From Phyto melanocephala (taxonomy: Eukaryota; Arthropoda; Insecta; Diptera; Rhinophoridae), in contig OW799235.1 of the NCBI GenBank assembly GCA_941918925.1, positions 35,019,201-35,083,200 on the forward strand: a stretch of DNA of 64,000 nucleotides, given 5' to 3'. Position 1 is the stretch's first letter. Each line of letters begins with the position of its first letter. Both the position numbers and the translations under genes were made by a program. Below the pieces are notes generated by a model that was not told where the DNA came from, searched no databases, and saw nothing but the letters and a program-made list of their open reading frames with translations. This document shows, one piece after another, positions 42,991 through 55,350 of this stretch.

Positions 42991-45900
42991 AGGAAGTATT
43001 TTAATTTCTAATTTATTTAAAAAGTTGCTCTTAAAGCTAATTAACCAAAGGTAAAATAGAAATTAAAAATAGTGAATCTAGTATTTACTTATTTTTTCAT
43101 TATAATTTGTTATTTTATAGTTTTTTACACTTTGTTTTTACCAAAATTCTTTAAAAATATTTATGGTAATATTTTTCAAGATTTGAATCACTTAGTGCAC
43201 GTTTTTTTTTTTTTTTTTTATTTACAAAGTCGAAGTCTTATGCAATGTTCACACGGCAATATGAATCTCGTTGTTCGCTCTCAGAATCTCGAATGCGAAC
43301 CCTGGCGTTCAGATGATAATTCTTGTTTCACATTGACATTTGTATTTTTTGTTCAATTATTTAACGCGGCTTTTTATTTTTTATGTGGTTTATTTTTAAA
43401 ATGGATAAAAGAAGTAATTAAAATTATTTTATGACTATAATTTTATAAAATTTTTAAATTTACGTTTTTACATGTTAATTTAAATACATACGTATGTGTA
43501 TATTTTTTATTTCCACCAAGGCATATCCATGATATGCCTTGATTTCCACAATGATTTTTTTCAATTTTATACAGACAATATTTTTTTGTGTCTTCCTTTG
43601 TTAATATTTTTTTTACAGCCAGTACAGATAAATTAGCGATTTTTTCTTACAAAATTGGAGATGATAGTAAATTCTTCGAGATTCGCAGCAAGATTCAAAT
43701 GAACCAGGAAGATTCCCTCTCAAAATTTTGTATGGCGAATCTTGTGGATTTAATCAAGATTTGGTCGCGAACCTTGAATGAGAGAACGAACCTCGAATCT
43801 TGCTGAAATAAAGATTACAACAATGAACATGCTATTAACCATACTTTTAATAGTATGAAACTCAAAACAGTAACCGTAGGTTAAATAGTTCTTGTTAGCG
43901 ACAGCGGCCGTTTGTTAATGTTCTCGTTAAATTTTTTCTGCTCTCAATATAAAAACAAAACAATTTTTTAGTCAAAAGTTTTTATTGATTTGGCTTTCCA
44001 TTTCCAACTTTTTCTTCTTTGCCGTTTACATTATTTTACGATAAAAAATACAATAATAATGCTAGGCGCACAATTGGGACGAACAACGAATTTTTCGTCG
44101 CGAATATTCGTCATCAAAAATAAAACACATTTGTGTATATGAGAACGCATACAATTGTGGCGTCAGTCGAAATTCGCTATACGAAGCGAACTCTGCGAAC
44201 GACGTACAAATTGGTACAAGGTGACCATTATTTATTATATTTGGTTTTACTTCTCAACTTTTAAGGAAAATCAAGAAAGTTTTTCCTTTAATAATTGTTT
44301 TATTTTTTATTTTAAAACATTTAAAGTAAATGTAAAAAAGTTAACTAAAAAATGTGTTTTTATTTGTGTACGTTATCATACTCACTATCAAACTTTATCA
44401 CGCACAGTGTCACTTCATTAAAATTGAAAAAAAAAAACATCCTATAAATTTCAAGTTTATTAAGGACTACAATAATTTATAACAGATTTTTATGAACAAA
44501 AGAATGAATGATAGACAAAAAAACTTAGTAAATAAAAAAAAATTTATATGTTAGATAATTTTAGACTTTACACAAAATGTTTGTATTTATCTGTACAATA
44601 TAAGTATTTAAGTTAATTATACAACGTGTAGACTTTTAAAGAATTTAAAAAAAGAAAACCAAATAAAAAAATAAGGCTTAATAAGTAAAATCTATTATTA
44701 TTATTATTTTAATTACTTAAATTGAAAACCAAAATTATACAATATATATATATTTCTTTATAGGTTCATTTTATGTAAAAAAAAGTAAATCATAGTTTCC
44801 AAAAAAATTTCCAACTTTTTTTAGAAGCATTTCAAGGGAAAATATAAACCCCCTCATTCCAGAGTTTCATTTCTAAATCAAAACAATAATAAAAAGGTCA
44901 CCCTCCTCCATTTAATATTTAGAAATACAAAAAATAAATACTGAAAATATCAACTTAATAGAATTCTAAAAGGAGAAATAAAATAAATCCTAAACGTTAT
45001 AAGGTTTAAATTAAACAAATAAATTTGGTTGTCCTTTAAAATATATAAATAGAAAATTTAAAAATTAAATTTAAATAAAATTTAGCTAAAATCTTAAAAA
45101 AAATCCTTAATTCAAACAACAACTGCAACTACGAATAATTAAATTAAAACTGCAATTGAAAATAAAAACAAAAAAAAATAGTAATTTACAATACATTCAA
45201 TTAATAGAAGCAAGAAACAAGACACTAAACAAATTGTTCAATAGTTTTTAAAAACCATGTATAATTTTATTAATTATTAATATAATGTAAAAGAAAAAAC
45301 TCTGAAATCTTAGGAAATAAAAATAAGAAACTAAATTACAACAACATTTTGGTAGTTAAAGAATTTTGTAAATGAATTATAATTAAAAAAACGACTAATA
45401 ACATCTTCCGCCTAGTAGTAATTATCCATTTGGACCAAAAAAAAATGGCTAAAATTGTTCTATTTGTTGATAAATATTAAAAGTTTTTTTTACATTTCGA
45501 TATTTTTACGAATACTTTTTTTTAATAAAAGGAAGATATGCAATTAACTTTCTCTTAAACTCTTTTAATACAAAGGATTTAAAAAATTCTACAAATATTA
45601 TACACTAACGTTACTACGACCTTTAATGAATAAAAATGCATTTTTTATGGGCGTGACACTGCCCACTTTTCTAATCACGAAATTGTATAGTTATGACAGC
45701 TAAATATGTGTGCAAAGTTTCAGAAAAATCGGTCCAGTGCAAGTACCTCAAAATTATAACTTTTTGTATGGGCGTGTCCCTGCCCACTTAAATTTCTTAA
45801 AAGCCTGCGTATAAATCTACATTTTTATGTATCAGCGCTTCACTCAATACAATATACATTCATTCATTACTTCAATAGTTTTGACTTACTCTGCTGCTTT

Positions 45901-46012
45901 CTAGTCTATGGTCACACACGACGATTATAGTTGGACAATGCTTGAGTTTATAAATGTTTTTACCGTTTTATGTGAGGAGAAAAAAAGGTAAAAATAATCG
46001 CCGGTATTCGGC
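42991..46012. other. Non-coding AT-rich region
   Basis: No supported gene. About 43240-43810 has loosely inverted GAATCTCG / TTCGCTCTC-type ends and may be an old MITE. About 45645-45800 has two GGGCGTG(T/A)C.CTGCCCACTT phrases like those inside family-2 repeats. About 44060-44215 has GCGAA-rich sequence that I could not classify. Confidence 0.45.
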
Positions 46013-46020
46013 TATTTGAA

Positions 46021-46299
46021 GCAAGGTATATTAACTTCAGGTAGACGCACCGTTTTTTTTTTTTTTTTTTTTGCTACAAATGTCCTAAATATCAAAACAA
46101 ACACTTAAACAGCTGATAAAAGTAGTAGCAAAATGTTAGTAAATAAAAAATAATTATGATACATACACATATAGTTGAAAACATTGTATATAAACGAACA
46201 AAAAAGGTTAAAAAAAATTTTGACATTTGGGAAGAGAAATTAATAAACAAAACAATAATCAGCTGTGGACTTAAGTCTACCTGTAGTTAATATACCTTG
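46021..46299. mobile_element. 279-bp MITE, ends CAAGGTATATTAACT, ~8-bp TATTTGAA flanks
   Basis: CAAGGTATATTAACTTCAGG plus TAGAC at the left is mirrored at the right by GTCTACCTGTAGTTAATATA plus CCTTG. TATTTGAA occurs on both sides (46013-46020 and 46300-46307) with one extra base at the left junction. An 8-bp duplication would suit hAT or P-type transposases. A long T run lies inside (46051-46071). Confidence 0.72.
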
Positions 46300-47422
46300 T
46301 ATTTGAACCAATTTTTTTTGTTGAATATTTGACATTTCATTCGGTGTTTCGCTTCTTGATGTGTGAGTAACGAAGTACATTTTATTATTTTTAACCACAA
46401 TAAAAGAAAAGTAAGCATTGCCAATCGACATTTAGTTGCTATATTTTGTTAAAATTATCAAAAATAATGGCAACTTTAATACATGAACCTTTAGTTTAAA
46501 CTTAAAGATAAGCTTTCCTTAGCTTATCGTCCACTTTGAGTTTAAAGTGTAATTATAATAATAGAAAACTAGTCAGTCATCTATCCGATATCCTTACTTT
46601 ATACATGAAAATGCAAAAACACATGTTTTAAATATTTTTGGTAAGTTTAGGGCATTTTGTTTGCGCGAAATAATTTTCAAGGAATAAAAAATGTTGGGAT
46701 CCATAGTTTTTACAACTTAAGCCAACAATATTGTTTTTCCATCAGATGCCTTACGAAGTGCAACTGATTGCATAGAAATTAACATTTTGTAAAAATGTTC
46801 ATAAAAATTAGTTAACCGGATAGACCTGTCAAAAAATCAGTCACACATATTTGCTATTAATACACAATATTATACTTTATCAGCACACACAATTTTTTTA
46901 CATTTTAAACCAATAAATCTGATAGTGAATTAAGGCCTTTAATATGAAGGAATTAGTACACGTTTAAAATTCTGATATAACGTAATTTCTTATACAAACT
47001 GGTATCTAAAATACGTTGAAGAGTTCAGTCGCGAGATAGAATTTATTTTAATTTTTAAGAGAGAATAAAATCTCTGACCATATTATCGCTAAAATTGCAT
47101 GCATATGCAAACAAACTAATTATGCAACGGAATATAAAAACAAAAGAAAATTAAGCAATAAAATAAGAATTAAAAATAATTATAATTAATTAAATTATGG
47201 ACCATATGTGGCTTTTGCGGTGGTAGGTACCAAGTCCCCAAAGAGAAAATGAATTAATTCCAAAAATGTTTACACAGAGAAAAATAACAACGACTTTTAG
47301 GTTATTAATATGTAGAAGTACGATTAGTTCATAACAAAATAAACAATATAAATCCCTAAAATATTTGTTGTGGTTTCAGACAGATATTTTTAATTGTTTC
47401 AATTTAGTGTTGATTGAGCAAT

Positions 47423-47880
47423 TAAAATAAGTGTTCACACATACTCAATTTATCTTATTCCATTAGCAATTGATAGCTGTAAAAATAGGATGTATTTATA
47501 CCAAATCAAATAATGCCTTATCTTCAGTGTTTTTCCTGTTCATAAAATATATTTACAATTATATTTATATATACATACATATGTATTTGAATTTATTTAA
47601 ACATTTTATTAAACTTTCCATCAACCATTTTTAATTTTTTTACTTTTTGTGTTTTGTATATTTATTTGTTTGACATTACAAATGCCACCTATAGAATTTT
47701 CTTCTCACTGAACATACTTCTCAAGAGTTGTATTTCGAGTTTTGGACAATAAGTAAAACAATTAGGTATATATTGCTCAATTTATAAGTAATTTTTAGTA
47801 TGGTAAATTGAGCTCAATAAAGGCGTTTAATTGCGAGAATATTATAAATTGACAATTAAGGTGCGTGTGTGAACTTAGTA
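47423..47880. mobile_element. Possible MITE with imperfect AATAAGTGTTCACACA ends
   Basis: ATAAGTGTTCACACATACTC at about 47427 is imperfectly mirrored by GGTGCGTGTGTGAACTTAGT ending near 47880. AATTTAT-type inner matches occur on both sides. No coding frame and no clear target duplication. Confidence 0.45.
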
Positions 47881-48147
47881 TTATTTTTTTTGTTCTAATT
47901 CAATAAAATGATGAAATGCTAAATTGTAAACCAATATAATTTCCAAACATATCGATAAACATAATTTGACAATACCTAATTGGAATTTTTCTTAACGTAA
48001 GAGAGCGACCGTTTCGTTCGTCCGGTTTCATGGAATTTGAACTCTAATGAATTCGATCCGTCGACTTTACTATAGCTCTAGGCCGGGCCTATAAACTTAA
48101 GTCTTTGGTGAATGCGAAACGTTGGCTTCGCTATACCAACATATCGT

Positions 48148-48382
48148 TGGTCACACGTAGAAAGCCCCTTACTCAAATTATTGTAAGGCAATAACTTAAT
48201 ATAAACTGCATTATCATAAATCTGCATTATCACAATGTAATTTCAGTTGGTAAAATTGCTTTTAAAACTGTTATCTGTGATACCATTTTTGTATCGAGAA
48301 ATATTTATATGAAATGTATTAAAATCAATGGAAAACTCAATTTCGTAAAAAATACGAGTAAGGGCCTTTCTACGTGTGACCA
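48148..48382. mobile_element. 235-bp MITE with ~27-bp TIRs TGGTCACACGTAGAAAG
   Basis: TGGTCACACGTAGAAAGCCC plus CTTACTC at 48148 is almost perfectly mirrored by GAGTAAGGGCCTTTCTACGT plus GTGACCA ending at 48382. Non-coding. The superfamily is uncertain and the flanks do not show a clear direct repeat. Confidence 0.75.
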
Positions 48383-49619
48383 TCGATATGTACTTTTGCC
48401 ATAATTTCCACTATCACATCATCCATAGGCACAACTTAAAGTGACTTAGTATCCATAGGACTCAGCAAGCCATTTTATGCAGAAAACCCTAGAATAAAAT
48501 GGGGTGTTATTTCATTTTGAGTACTAATTTAACTTGTATTTTTAAGACTTTTTTTAATTTGTTTGGTTTTTGATAATGGGATGTTATCATATAATGAATC
48601 AAATCCCTAATTTCGTTTTATTTTCTCTTTGGGAACCTAGTTCATTGCAGACTTTTGATTATTTAATTTAGCTTCATTAAAAGCTTCTAAAAATCGGTTT
48701 TTTACTAGAAACTAGATTTTCAGAATTTTCTTTTAAGCAGAATGTTTATTTAAGTTTTCTACTTGAAAAAACATTGATTAATTGTGTATTTCTGAAAAAC
48801 TTTAGATATTTCCCAACTTATAGAGTTTACACTTTATTTTAATCTCAGTAACTTTTTTTAAAAATTCTCCCGTTATAATAATTACAATAAAATCGGCAAC
48901 ACTGGGCGGTCTTAAAATATTTAAAGTCAAATATTTTTTGCTTTCAGGCTATATCCAAACTATCAAAAAGGTGTTAAGTACAAAAACTAAAATAAAATGA
49001 AAGAAATTACAAGAAAAAAATATAAGTTAATGAAATTGCTGACTGCAAATAAATAAAAACAATAAATTAGTTTTTATTAATACTTAGTTTAACTAAGAAT
49101 AAAAATAAATTAAATACACTTTACATAAGTTATTAGTTATTGATTACATGTGTATTAATTGATTAATATTTTATTTAAATGATTGTTTTAAAACAAATGT
49201 GTACTTGTATTTATTTATAGTATTTGTATAGTGTTTAACATAAACAATAAAATAAATAATAAGAAAAACGTTAAAATTTAAATAAAATAAAAATATATAT
49301 AAAAAACATTCGAATTAAATTTTCTAACTATTTAGTGCATATCGAGAATAATTCCTTTTTTCTTTTTATTAATAAAAATACAAATGTTTTCTGTTTTATT
49401 TTATTTATTTATTTTTTTTTTTTTTTGACATCCGTGTTAAAATTATTTTATTTTTCTTTAAATTTGGATATAAAATTTTTAGTTTTGATATAGATGTTTT
49501 TAAGAATAGTAAATGTTTTAGTTAGTTAGTTATTTTAGTATATTAAAATAAGCTGGAAAGAAAAACATATTTTTAGGGTCAGGTAATTTGCGACATTAGA
49601 CTTAAGATAGTGGAGTAAA
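48383..49619. other. Non-coding AT-rich region
   Basis: No gene, RNA or shared repeat recognised. Confidence 0.5.
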
Positions 49620-49625
49620 TTGTTT

Positions 49626-49976
49626 TTAAGCTGGGGTAAGTAAGGGGGAAATAAACCTATTATAAGGAGATGTTTGGGACACCCAAAACTCTAAACATAC
49701 GGTGTCATGGAGAGACTTGCCTGTCTCTAGAGGAAGGGTGTATTTTCCTGGCATAATACCTGTCAGAAGCCCGATGTGTGTATGTAAGAGTAGGGAGTTG
49801 CTACCGCTTTGGTTTCCTGCATTATTTTGACATTTTGTTTTTGGTAAGTGCCAGACCAAATAGTTGACAATAACCACCCCGTTCGGCAAGCTCTAGCCGG
49901 AGCATACCAGCACTGCCGACAATCTGACCACTCGATGTACTATTGATAAAACTTTCACCACGCTCACCGCTGCTAC
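49626..49976 (-). pseudogene. Possible non-LTR retrotransposon 3' (RNase H-like) remnant
   Basis: This stretch is clearly less AT-rich than its surroundings. The minus frame includes LLLHTHIGLLTGIMPGKYTL, faintly like the 'GLLTGH' motif after the RNase H of I/jockey-type elements. No other domain motif is convincing. It is joined directly to a family-2 repeat end at 49977. Confidence 0.3.
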
Positions 49977-50127
49977 AGGACAGACGGATGGACATATCTA
50001 GATGAGACTAAAATGATGCCAGGACTCAGAAAATATATACTTTATGGGGTCTAAAATGGATATTTCGTTACATACGAAATGACAAAATGGATACACCCCC
50101 TCCATTTTTTTGGTGGTGGGTATAAAA
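49977..50127 (+). repeat. mini-me-like family 2, right-end fragment K
   Basis: Contains GGACAGACGG, GGACATATCTAGATGAGACT, AAATATATACTTTATGGGGT, AAATGGATATTTCGTTACAT, and the terminal CCCCTCCATTTTTTTGGTGG plus TGGGTATAAAA. Confidence 0.65.
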
Positions 50128-50979
50128 AGTAGTTAAATATTCAGTCAAAAGATATCTAGTTCATCTCTAATATTAATTGCTAACTAACTAGGTAAGTTTA
50201 AATTTTTGTTTAGTAACTACACATATTAATTGTAGATACCTTTTTATTAACAACTTTCTATAGCAACAATAAAAGTTCAATCAACAAGAAGACGAACTGT
50301 TAAAAACAAATTATTTATAAGGGGTATTTTTAATAGAGGTATATAACTTTAAAATGGCAACATTTTTATACCCGCCACCAAAAAATGGTGACTTTGTCAT
50401 TCCGTTTGTAACACATCGAAATATCCATTTTAGACCCCATAAAGTATATATATTCTGAATCAGGGTTTGATTTGATGACGATCTAGCTATGTCCGTCCGT
50501 ATGTCCGTCTGTTGAAAGCACGATAGAAGTCGCACCGAAAAAGCTAGGGGGCTCAAATTTTGCCAGAATCTTTTTAATAGACAAGGTTTGTTTAGTATTC
50601 AAAATGGGCTAAATCGGAATATTAGGAAGTGAGTTATAGCTCGAAAAGCAAGAGTAGGTCGAAAAAACCGTTTCCTTCGAACATCGAATAAAATGGAATT
50701 GTGTCCAAACGCCTTAACGTAGACTCATGAAACTTCGCATATATATTTCCTGGGTAAAGACAATATTTTTCCCCGAAAATTGTCTAAATCTATGCATTAG
50801 GAGAGGAGTTATCGATCAAAATGTACGAAAATTTATACCGCACAGTGTATTTTTCGGTATATTTAAGAACAAAAACGTCATAAAAGCAATAAAATTGGAT
50901 GTACGACTCTGAAATTTTGCACACTTTGCTTTTTGGTGACACGCTTTCTTGTAACGGCAAATCAATGTGCCACGCCCAC

Positions 50980-51440
50980 TTTTACGCCCACTTTTACGCC
51001 CACCTCCCATATAACGTTTTAACTAAAATTCATATAATTTCTCTATTAATAAAGATTTTGGAATAATAAAGGCTTATCTTGAAACACCTCAGTTGTACTC
51101 GTTCGCAAAAATAACTTTGACACGCCTACTATAACGTCTACTTTTCACGTTATCTACCGTTAATGAAATTTAAAAGCTCATAAAACCGCTAAAATTAGAG
51201 GTATGATGATAAATTTTGCTACGTCTATCCCCCTAGGCAATTTCATTACTATGCCAAAAATTAAGGTGCCACGCCCACTTTTACGCCCACCTCCCATATA
51301 ACGTTTTACCTAAAATTCATATAATTTCTCTATTAATAAAGATTTTGGAATAATAAAGAACTATATTGAAACACCTCAGTTGTACTCATTCGCAAAAACA
51401 ACTTTGACACGCCTACTATAACGCCCACTTTCACTTTTGA
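50980..51440. repeat. ~290-bp internal tandem repeat in copy L
   Basis: TTTACGCCCACCTCCCATAT, AATTTCTCTATTAATAAAGA, TGAAACACCTCAGTTGTACT and TTTGACACGCCTACTATAAC occur in the same order twice, about 290 bp apart (50992 and 51281). Copy H has related but diverged units. Confidence 0.75.
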
Positions 51441-52341
51441 ATTGTGTCCAGATGCATAAACGTAGTCATGAAACTTCGAATATATATTTATCGAGTCAAA
51501 AGAATATTTTTCCCTGAAACTCGCTTAAATCTATGAATTAGGAAAAGAGTTATAGATAAAAATGTACGAAAATTTATACCACACAGTGTATATTTCAAAT
51601 TTAAAACGTAATAAAACTGACAAAACTATATGTACGATTCTGAAATTTTGCAAACATGGCTTTTTGGTCAAAGTCTTCGTTATAACGGAAAATAGATCTG
51701 CCACGCACACTTTTTTCTTTAAATTTTTGTAAAAATATATTAGTCATATATATTAGCATTTATTCATCTTACACTGCGCCATTTATTGTACTGTAGCTAA
51801 ATATAAGATAAACATGATAAGATAGATGACTCTACTAGCAACTACTAGATGGCATGCTAACAACTTATGCTTATGTTCTCCTGAAATTATGCTCTAATAA
51901 AAATGGGAATTTAGGAAAATTTTGACCTAAGTCAAAAAAAATTATCTCTAAACATTATAAACAATTTATTTTCATGTACTAATGGCTAACAAATTTTAAA
52001 ATTATACAAAACTTATTTCGTTTGAAAATCTTTTAAAAGCAAAATGTTATAGAAGTTTAAAAATCAAAATCTTACTAATAAATTTCCCGTTTTAGAAAAA
52101 TGCAGAGAATGTATATTTGAAATCACCCTGTGGCCCTTAAAATTTAACCTTAAATTCACTTTCTTCCTCTTAAATTCATGTAAATTCTCTATGAATAAAG
52201 ATTTTGGAATACTAAAGGACTATATTGAAATATCTAAGTTATGTTTATTAGCAGAAACTTTATTGACACGCGCATTTTAACGGCCACTTTCATTGAAAGA
52301 CTAAATTTACGAAAACATTTTACTAGCATACCGAAGTTATA

Positions 52342-52933
52342 ATGGGTGGTTTTATTTTAAGGGACTATGTTGATTTTGAATAAAATTATTATGAAATTAT
52401 TATCATTTATTTTTATAATGATAATATTTGTATGCTTCAATTATGTATGGAACAAAATATCGGCCAAATGGCCCCCCAACCTAGGCGGCACACCACGATC
52501 CGATAGTCCAAATTTTCAATGACACTGTTGATGCTCGATTGTTGGGCACGATGATGAGTCCAGGTTGCTTGCTCTCTTGCCACGTTATCGTGAAAAACAG
52601 CAGATCTAAGATGGCATTCACAGATGTTTTCACATTTCATACAGACCTGCTTTGCAGACATTTAAATATTTTTTACAATTCTCACGATTGTGGACGAATT
52701 CGAACGATTATGTTGACCAAAAGAATCACGAAGTGCACAAAATGCATTTTGATTTGAACGCCCATTTTTATAAAAATCTTTAATATTTAAAAGCGTTGCT
52801 CGATTGCGTATCTTTCCACGGTTCAAATTGAATTAGTCTGAGATTGAGAAATGTCAAATGAAATACAAGAAAAAAAGTTGAAGTTTAGATGTGGTTCACC
52901 TTCAACATGGGCCCTAAAAATTTAACCACCCTC
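52342..52933 (-). mobile_element. mariner-derived MITE (copy 2), ends GGGTGGTTTTATTTTAAGGG
   Basis: It is flanked by TA (52340-52341 and 52934-52935). The right end TTTAACCACCCTC matches copy 1 at 37619-38016. On the minus strand it encodes RSAVFHDNVAREQATWTHHR and AQQSSINSVIENLDYR, then in a neighbouring frame PPRLGGHLADILFHT with a stop. This is the same helix-turn-helix-to-C-terminus fusion as copy 1, so the deletion pre-dates the spread of this MITE. Confidence 0.75.
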
Positions 52934-53530
52934 TACAAAGAAAGTGATACATATTTTATTATAAAGAGATTATTCTATAGCGATTAACAAAATAATAAAT
53001 ATTGTGCTTTAAATGTTCACAAAATTGGTGGTGGGTATAAAAGATTCGGCACAGCCGAATATAGTGCTCTTACTTGTTTTATCTTGCGACCATTGTATCA
53101 GCTGTAAAGTAATTTATATTAAGTTTGGAGTCGTAATTCAGCTCTGGTCAGGTCAAGAGCTCGCGTACGTCATTGTCGTTTACGTTGTCAATGAAGACAA
53201 TCAGGCCGTACCTTTTTATCTGACTTCGAGAGATTAGTGTCTCCCTCTCGCATTGGTTAATTGCGTGGCGTCGGTTAGCGGAACTGAGGTACAGCAACCC
53301 GGAGTCTCTATTAACCTTTGCAAAAATTTTAAAAAGAATTTTATTTGCGTTCAGCTCCGACTTTCTATATGAAGGTATAGTTCGACTTACGGATACTGAA
53401 TCTGTGTGGGATACCCTGGCTCTATGGTTTTAAAGCCTAGCCATTAAAAATAAAAATATGTATATTTAGTTTGCTTTGACATTTCAACATGAAAAGACTG
53501 TCGCATGAATGGCAAGATGTAGATTCGGTA

Positions 53531-53635
53531 GATGGATACTCCGTATTTGGAGTGATGATAATCCTTGAGTGTATGTTAAGACACCGTTACATCCAGAAAA
53601 ACTGACTGTTTGGTTTGCTTTATGGACTGATACAT
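53531..53635 (+). pseudogene. Small mariner transposase fragment
   Basis: The plus frame reads WILRIWSDDNP, a stop, VYVKTPLHPEKLTVWFALWT. This corresponds to the segment between the first and second catalytic Asp of mariner transposases (…RFWSDDNP…HPEKLTVWCALW…). No ends remain. Confidence 0.6.
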
Positions 53636-53940
53636 AAGTATTTATTTTTTATACATTTGCTTAGACACACACAAAATACAATTTCTTTTTTGTGAAATTT
53701 GTAAGAAGCCATTCATATAATTTTCGTTTAGTTAAACACGCTTAGAGAATAAGTAATAATATTTTTGACAACAGCGGCAAAGCATTTCATAGCAAAGTGA
53801 TAACTTATAGATATTCAATGATTTTTAAATTTCAAATTAACGTATCGCTTAATAATCAAACCGTATGTTTCATAATATGAATGTGTTATTTAGCTTATTA
53901 AAATCAAATACTTACATACTTATTTATTATTATAAAAGTA

Positions 53941-54066
53941 AGTACTTATTTAAGTCCTCATTTGTAAGCGAACGTAATAAGTACTTATTCAAGGACCTAT
54001 TTGTAAGCAAAGGTGGTTAGCACTTATTTGAGTCACTATTTGTAAGCGAGCGTGGTAAGTACTTGC
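53941..54066 (+). repeat. 39-bp minisatellite, ~3.2 units
   Basis: AGTACTTATTTAAGTCCTCA plus TTTGTAAGCGAACGTAATA repeats at 53941, 53980, 54019 and (partial) 54058. The period is 39 bp, with several substitutions between units. Confidence 0.85.
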
Positions 54067-54479
54067 CTCCAATGACATCGCCGTATTAAAATAATGGGTT
54101 TAGATGCCAAATTGCAAGTAGTGAAGAAATGTTTTTAGTACATTCAACCCATTATTTTGTAATGAGAGTTTTTGCTGCGAACCATTAAGTATGAAAATAA
54201 TAATGAAAATAATAATGAATTATGGTACACAATGATTTTGTTATGAAAGCTTATTATTGTTTTGGCTAAGCAATTTTTTCCAAAAGATTTATGAGTGGAT
54301 TATATATTTTATAATATTTATAATAATTAAAATATACTGCTTTATATTCCGATACTCGTTTCTTGATATATTGTATGGTTAATGAGACATAAGCCACCTA
54401 CTCTATATAAAATTATATTGTCACATTTCGAGGTTTAATTTTTTTTCTCATTTTACAATTTAACAGTGTGACAATTAGC

Positions 54480-54770
54480 ACCCTGATGAAGTAAATATTT
54501 ACATTAATAGTAGTGTTCATATTAATAGCATTCTAATTTATAATTCGAAGAGTATTGTGACCAGCTGTTAACAATAATCTATTTATTGATTTTATGAAAT
54601 AGGTTTTTTTGCAAGTAACATTAATATGATCATTCCAGCTAAGCTTTTTATTGTAGATAATTCCAAGATTTCTTGCGTGTTCAACAATACCAATGGACAA
54701 ACTTTCAACCAGTAAATGTGGCAGAGAGTTTAGCAAGGAGTTTGTCATTAATTAAGATTTTCGTACATTT
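54480..54770 (-). pseudogene. Non-LTR reverse transcriptase fragment
   Basis: The minus frame (54748 to 54533) includes EHARNLGIIYNKKLSWNDHI and NVTCKKTYFIKSINRLLL. This resembles the 'NLGVIFD..L.W..HI' motif downstream of the RT active site in non-LTR elements. It is short and flanked by non-coding DNA, and differs in sequence from the jockey-like relic at 17450-18070. Confidence 0.55.
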
Positions 54771-55267
54771 TAACAAAGACCATTAGCTGAAGCCCATAAA
54801 AATATATTTTATTATTATTAAAATATGTTAGCTTCATAGCAAAGTAACAATACTTTTGCTTTATCTAACGTTTAATTCCTATTTGTAATTTGAAACGCTT
54901 TTAAGCATAATGCTATTTGTAAATAACACTATTATTCTAGGATAACCATAGCGAAGTTTTTACGAAAAATAAACATTGAAAAAACATTATCGTAAAGAAA
55001 GAAATGATGAACTAAAATAAAAAGAACTTGTTTTCGATAACTAATCATTGTTAAAGAGAATATAATATGACCGACGTTATCATGTCGTAACTATAGTTTT
55101 TATTTGTATGTATGTATAGTATGTTGATATGTATCCAGAAAAGCACAAACTATTTTTTTTAAATATTTGTTTAAAATTTAATTTTTTTCTTCAACTACAT
55201 AATTACATTTTTAAATATTAAAATTTAAACAAAAAATATAAATTTTTACTAAAATATAAACAAAACT

Positions 55268-55273
55268 TTTATT
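55268..55273 (-). terminator. Candidate polyadenylation signal of Hsc70
   Basis: AATAAA on the minus strand (TTTATT on plus), about 80 bp past the Hsc70 stop codon. Other A-rich candidates are nearby, so this is a best guess. Confidence 0.45.
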
Positions 55274-55350
55274 TTAAAAATTTTAATATGTATTTTGTAA
55301 TTTAACCAACCATAAAAATATATATATATATATTTTTTTAAAATTTTTTT

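Larger units (their letters stand above)
50366..53077 (-). repeat. mini-me-like element, family 2, long copy L with both ends
   Basis: The right-end hairpin TATACCCGCCACCAAAAAAT lies at 50369, followed by CCCCATAAAGTATATATATT and GTCCGTCCGTATGTCCGTCT. The left end is GGTGGTGGGTATAAAAGATT, CGGCACAGCCGAATATAGTG and CTCTTACTTG at 53026-53077. It is unusually long because of an internal tandem repeat (about 290 bp, twice, 50980-51440), the shared block at 51880-52150, and a mariner-derived MITE at 52342-52933. Confidence 0.72.
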
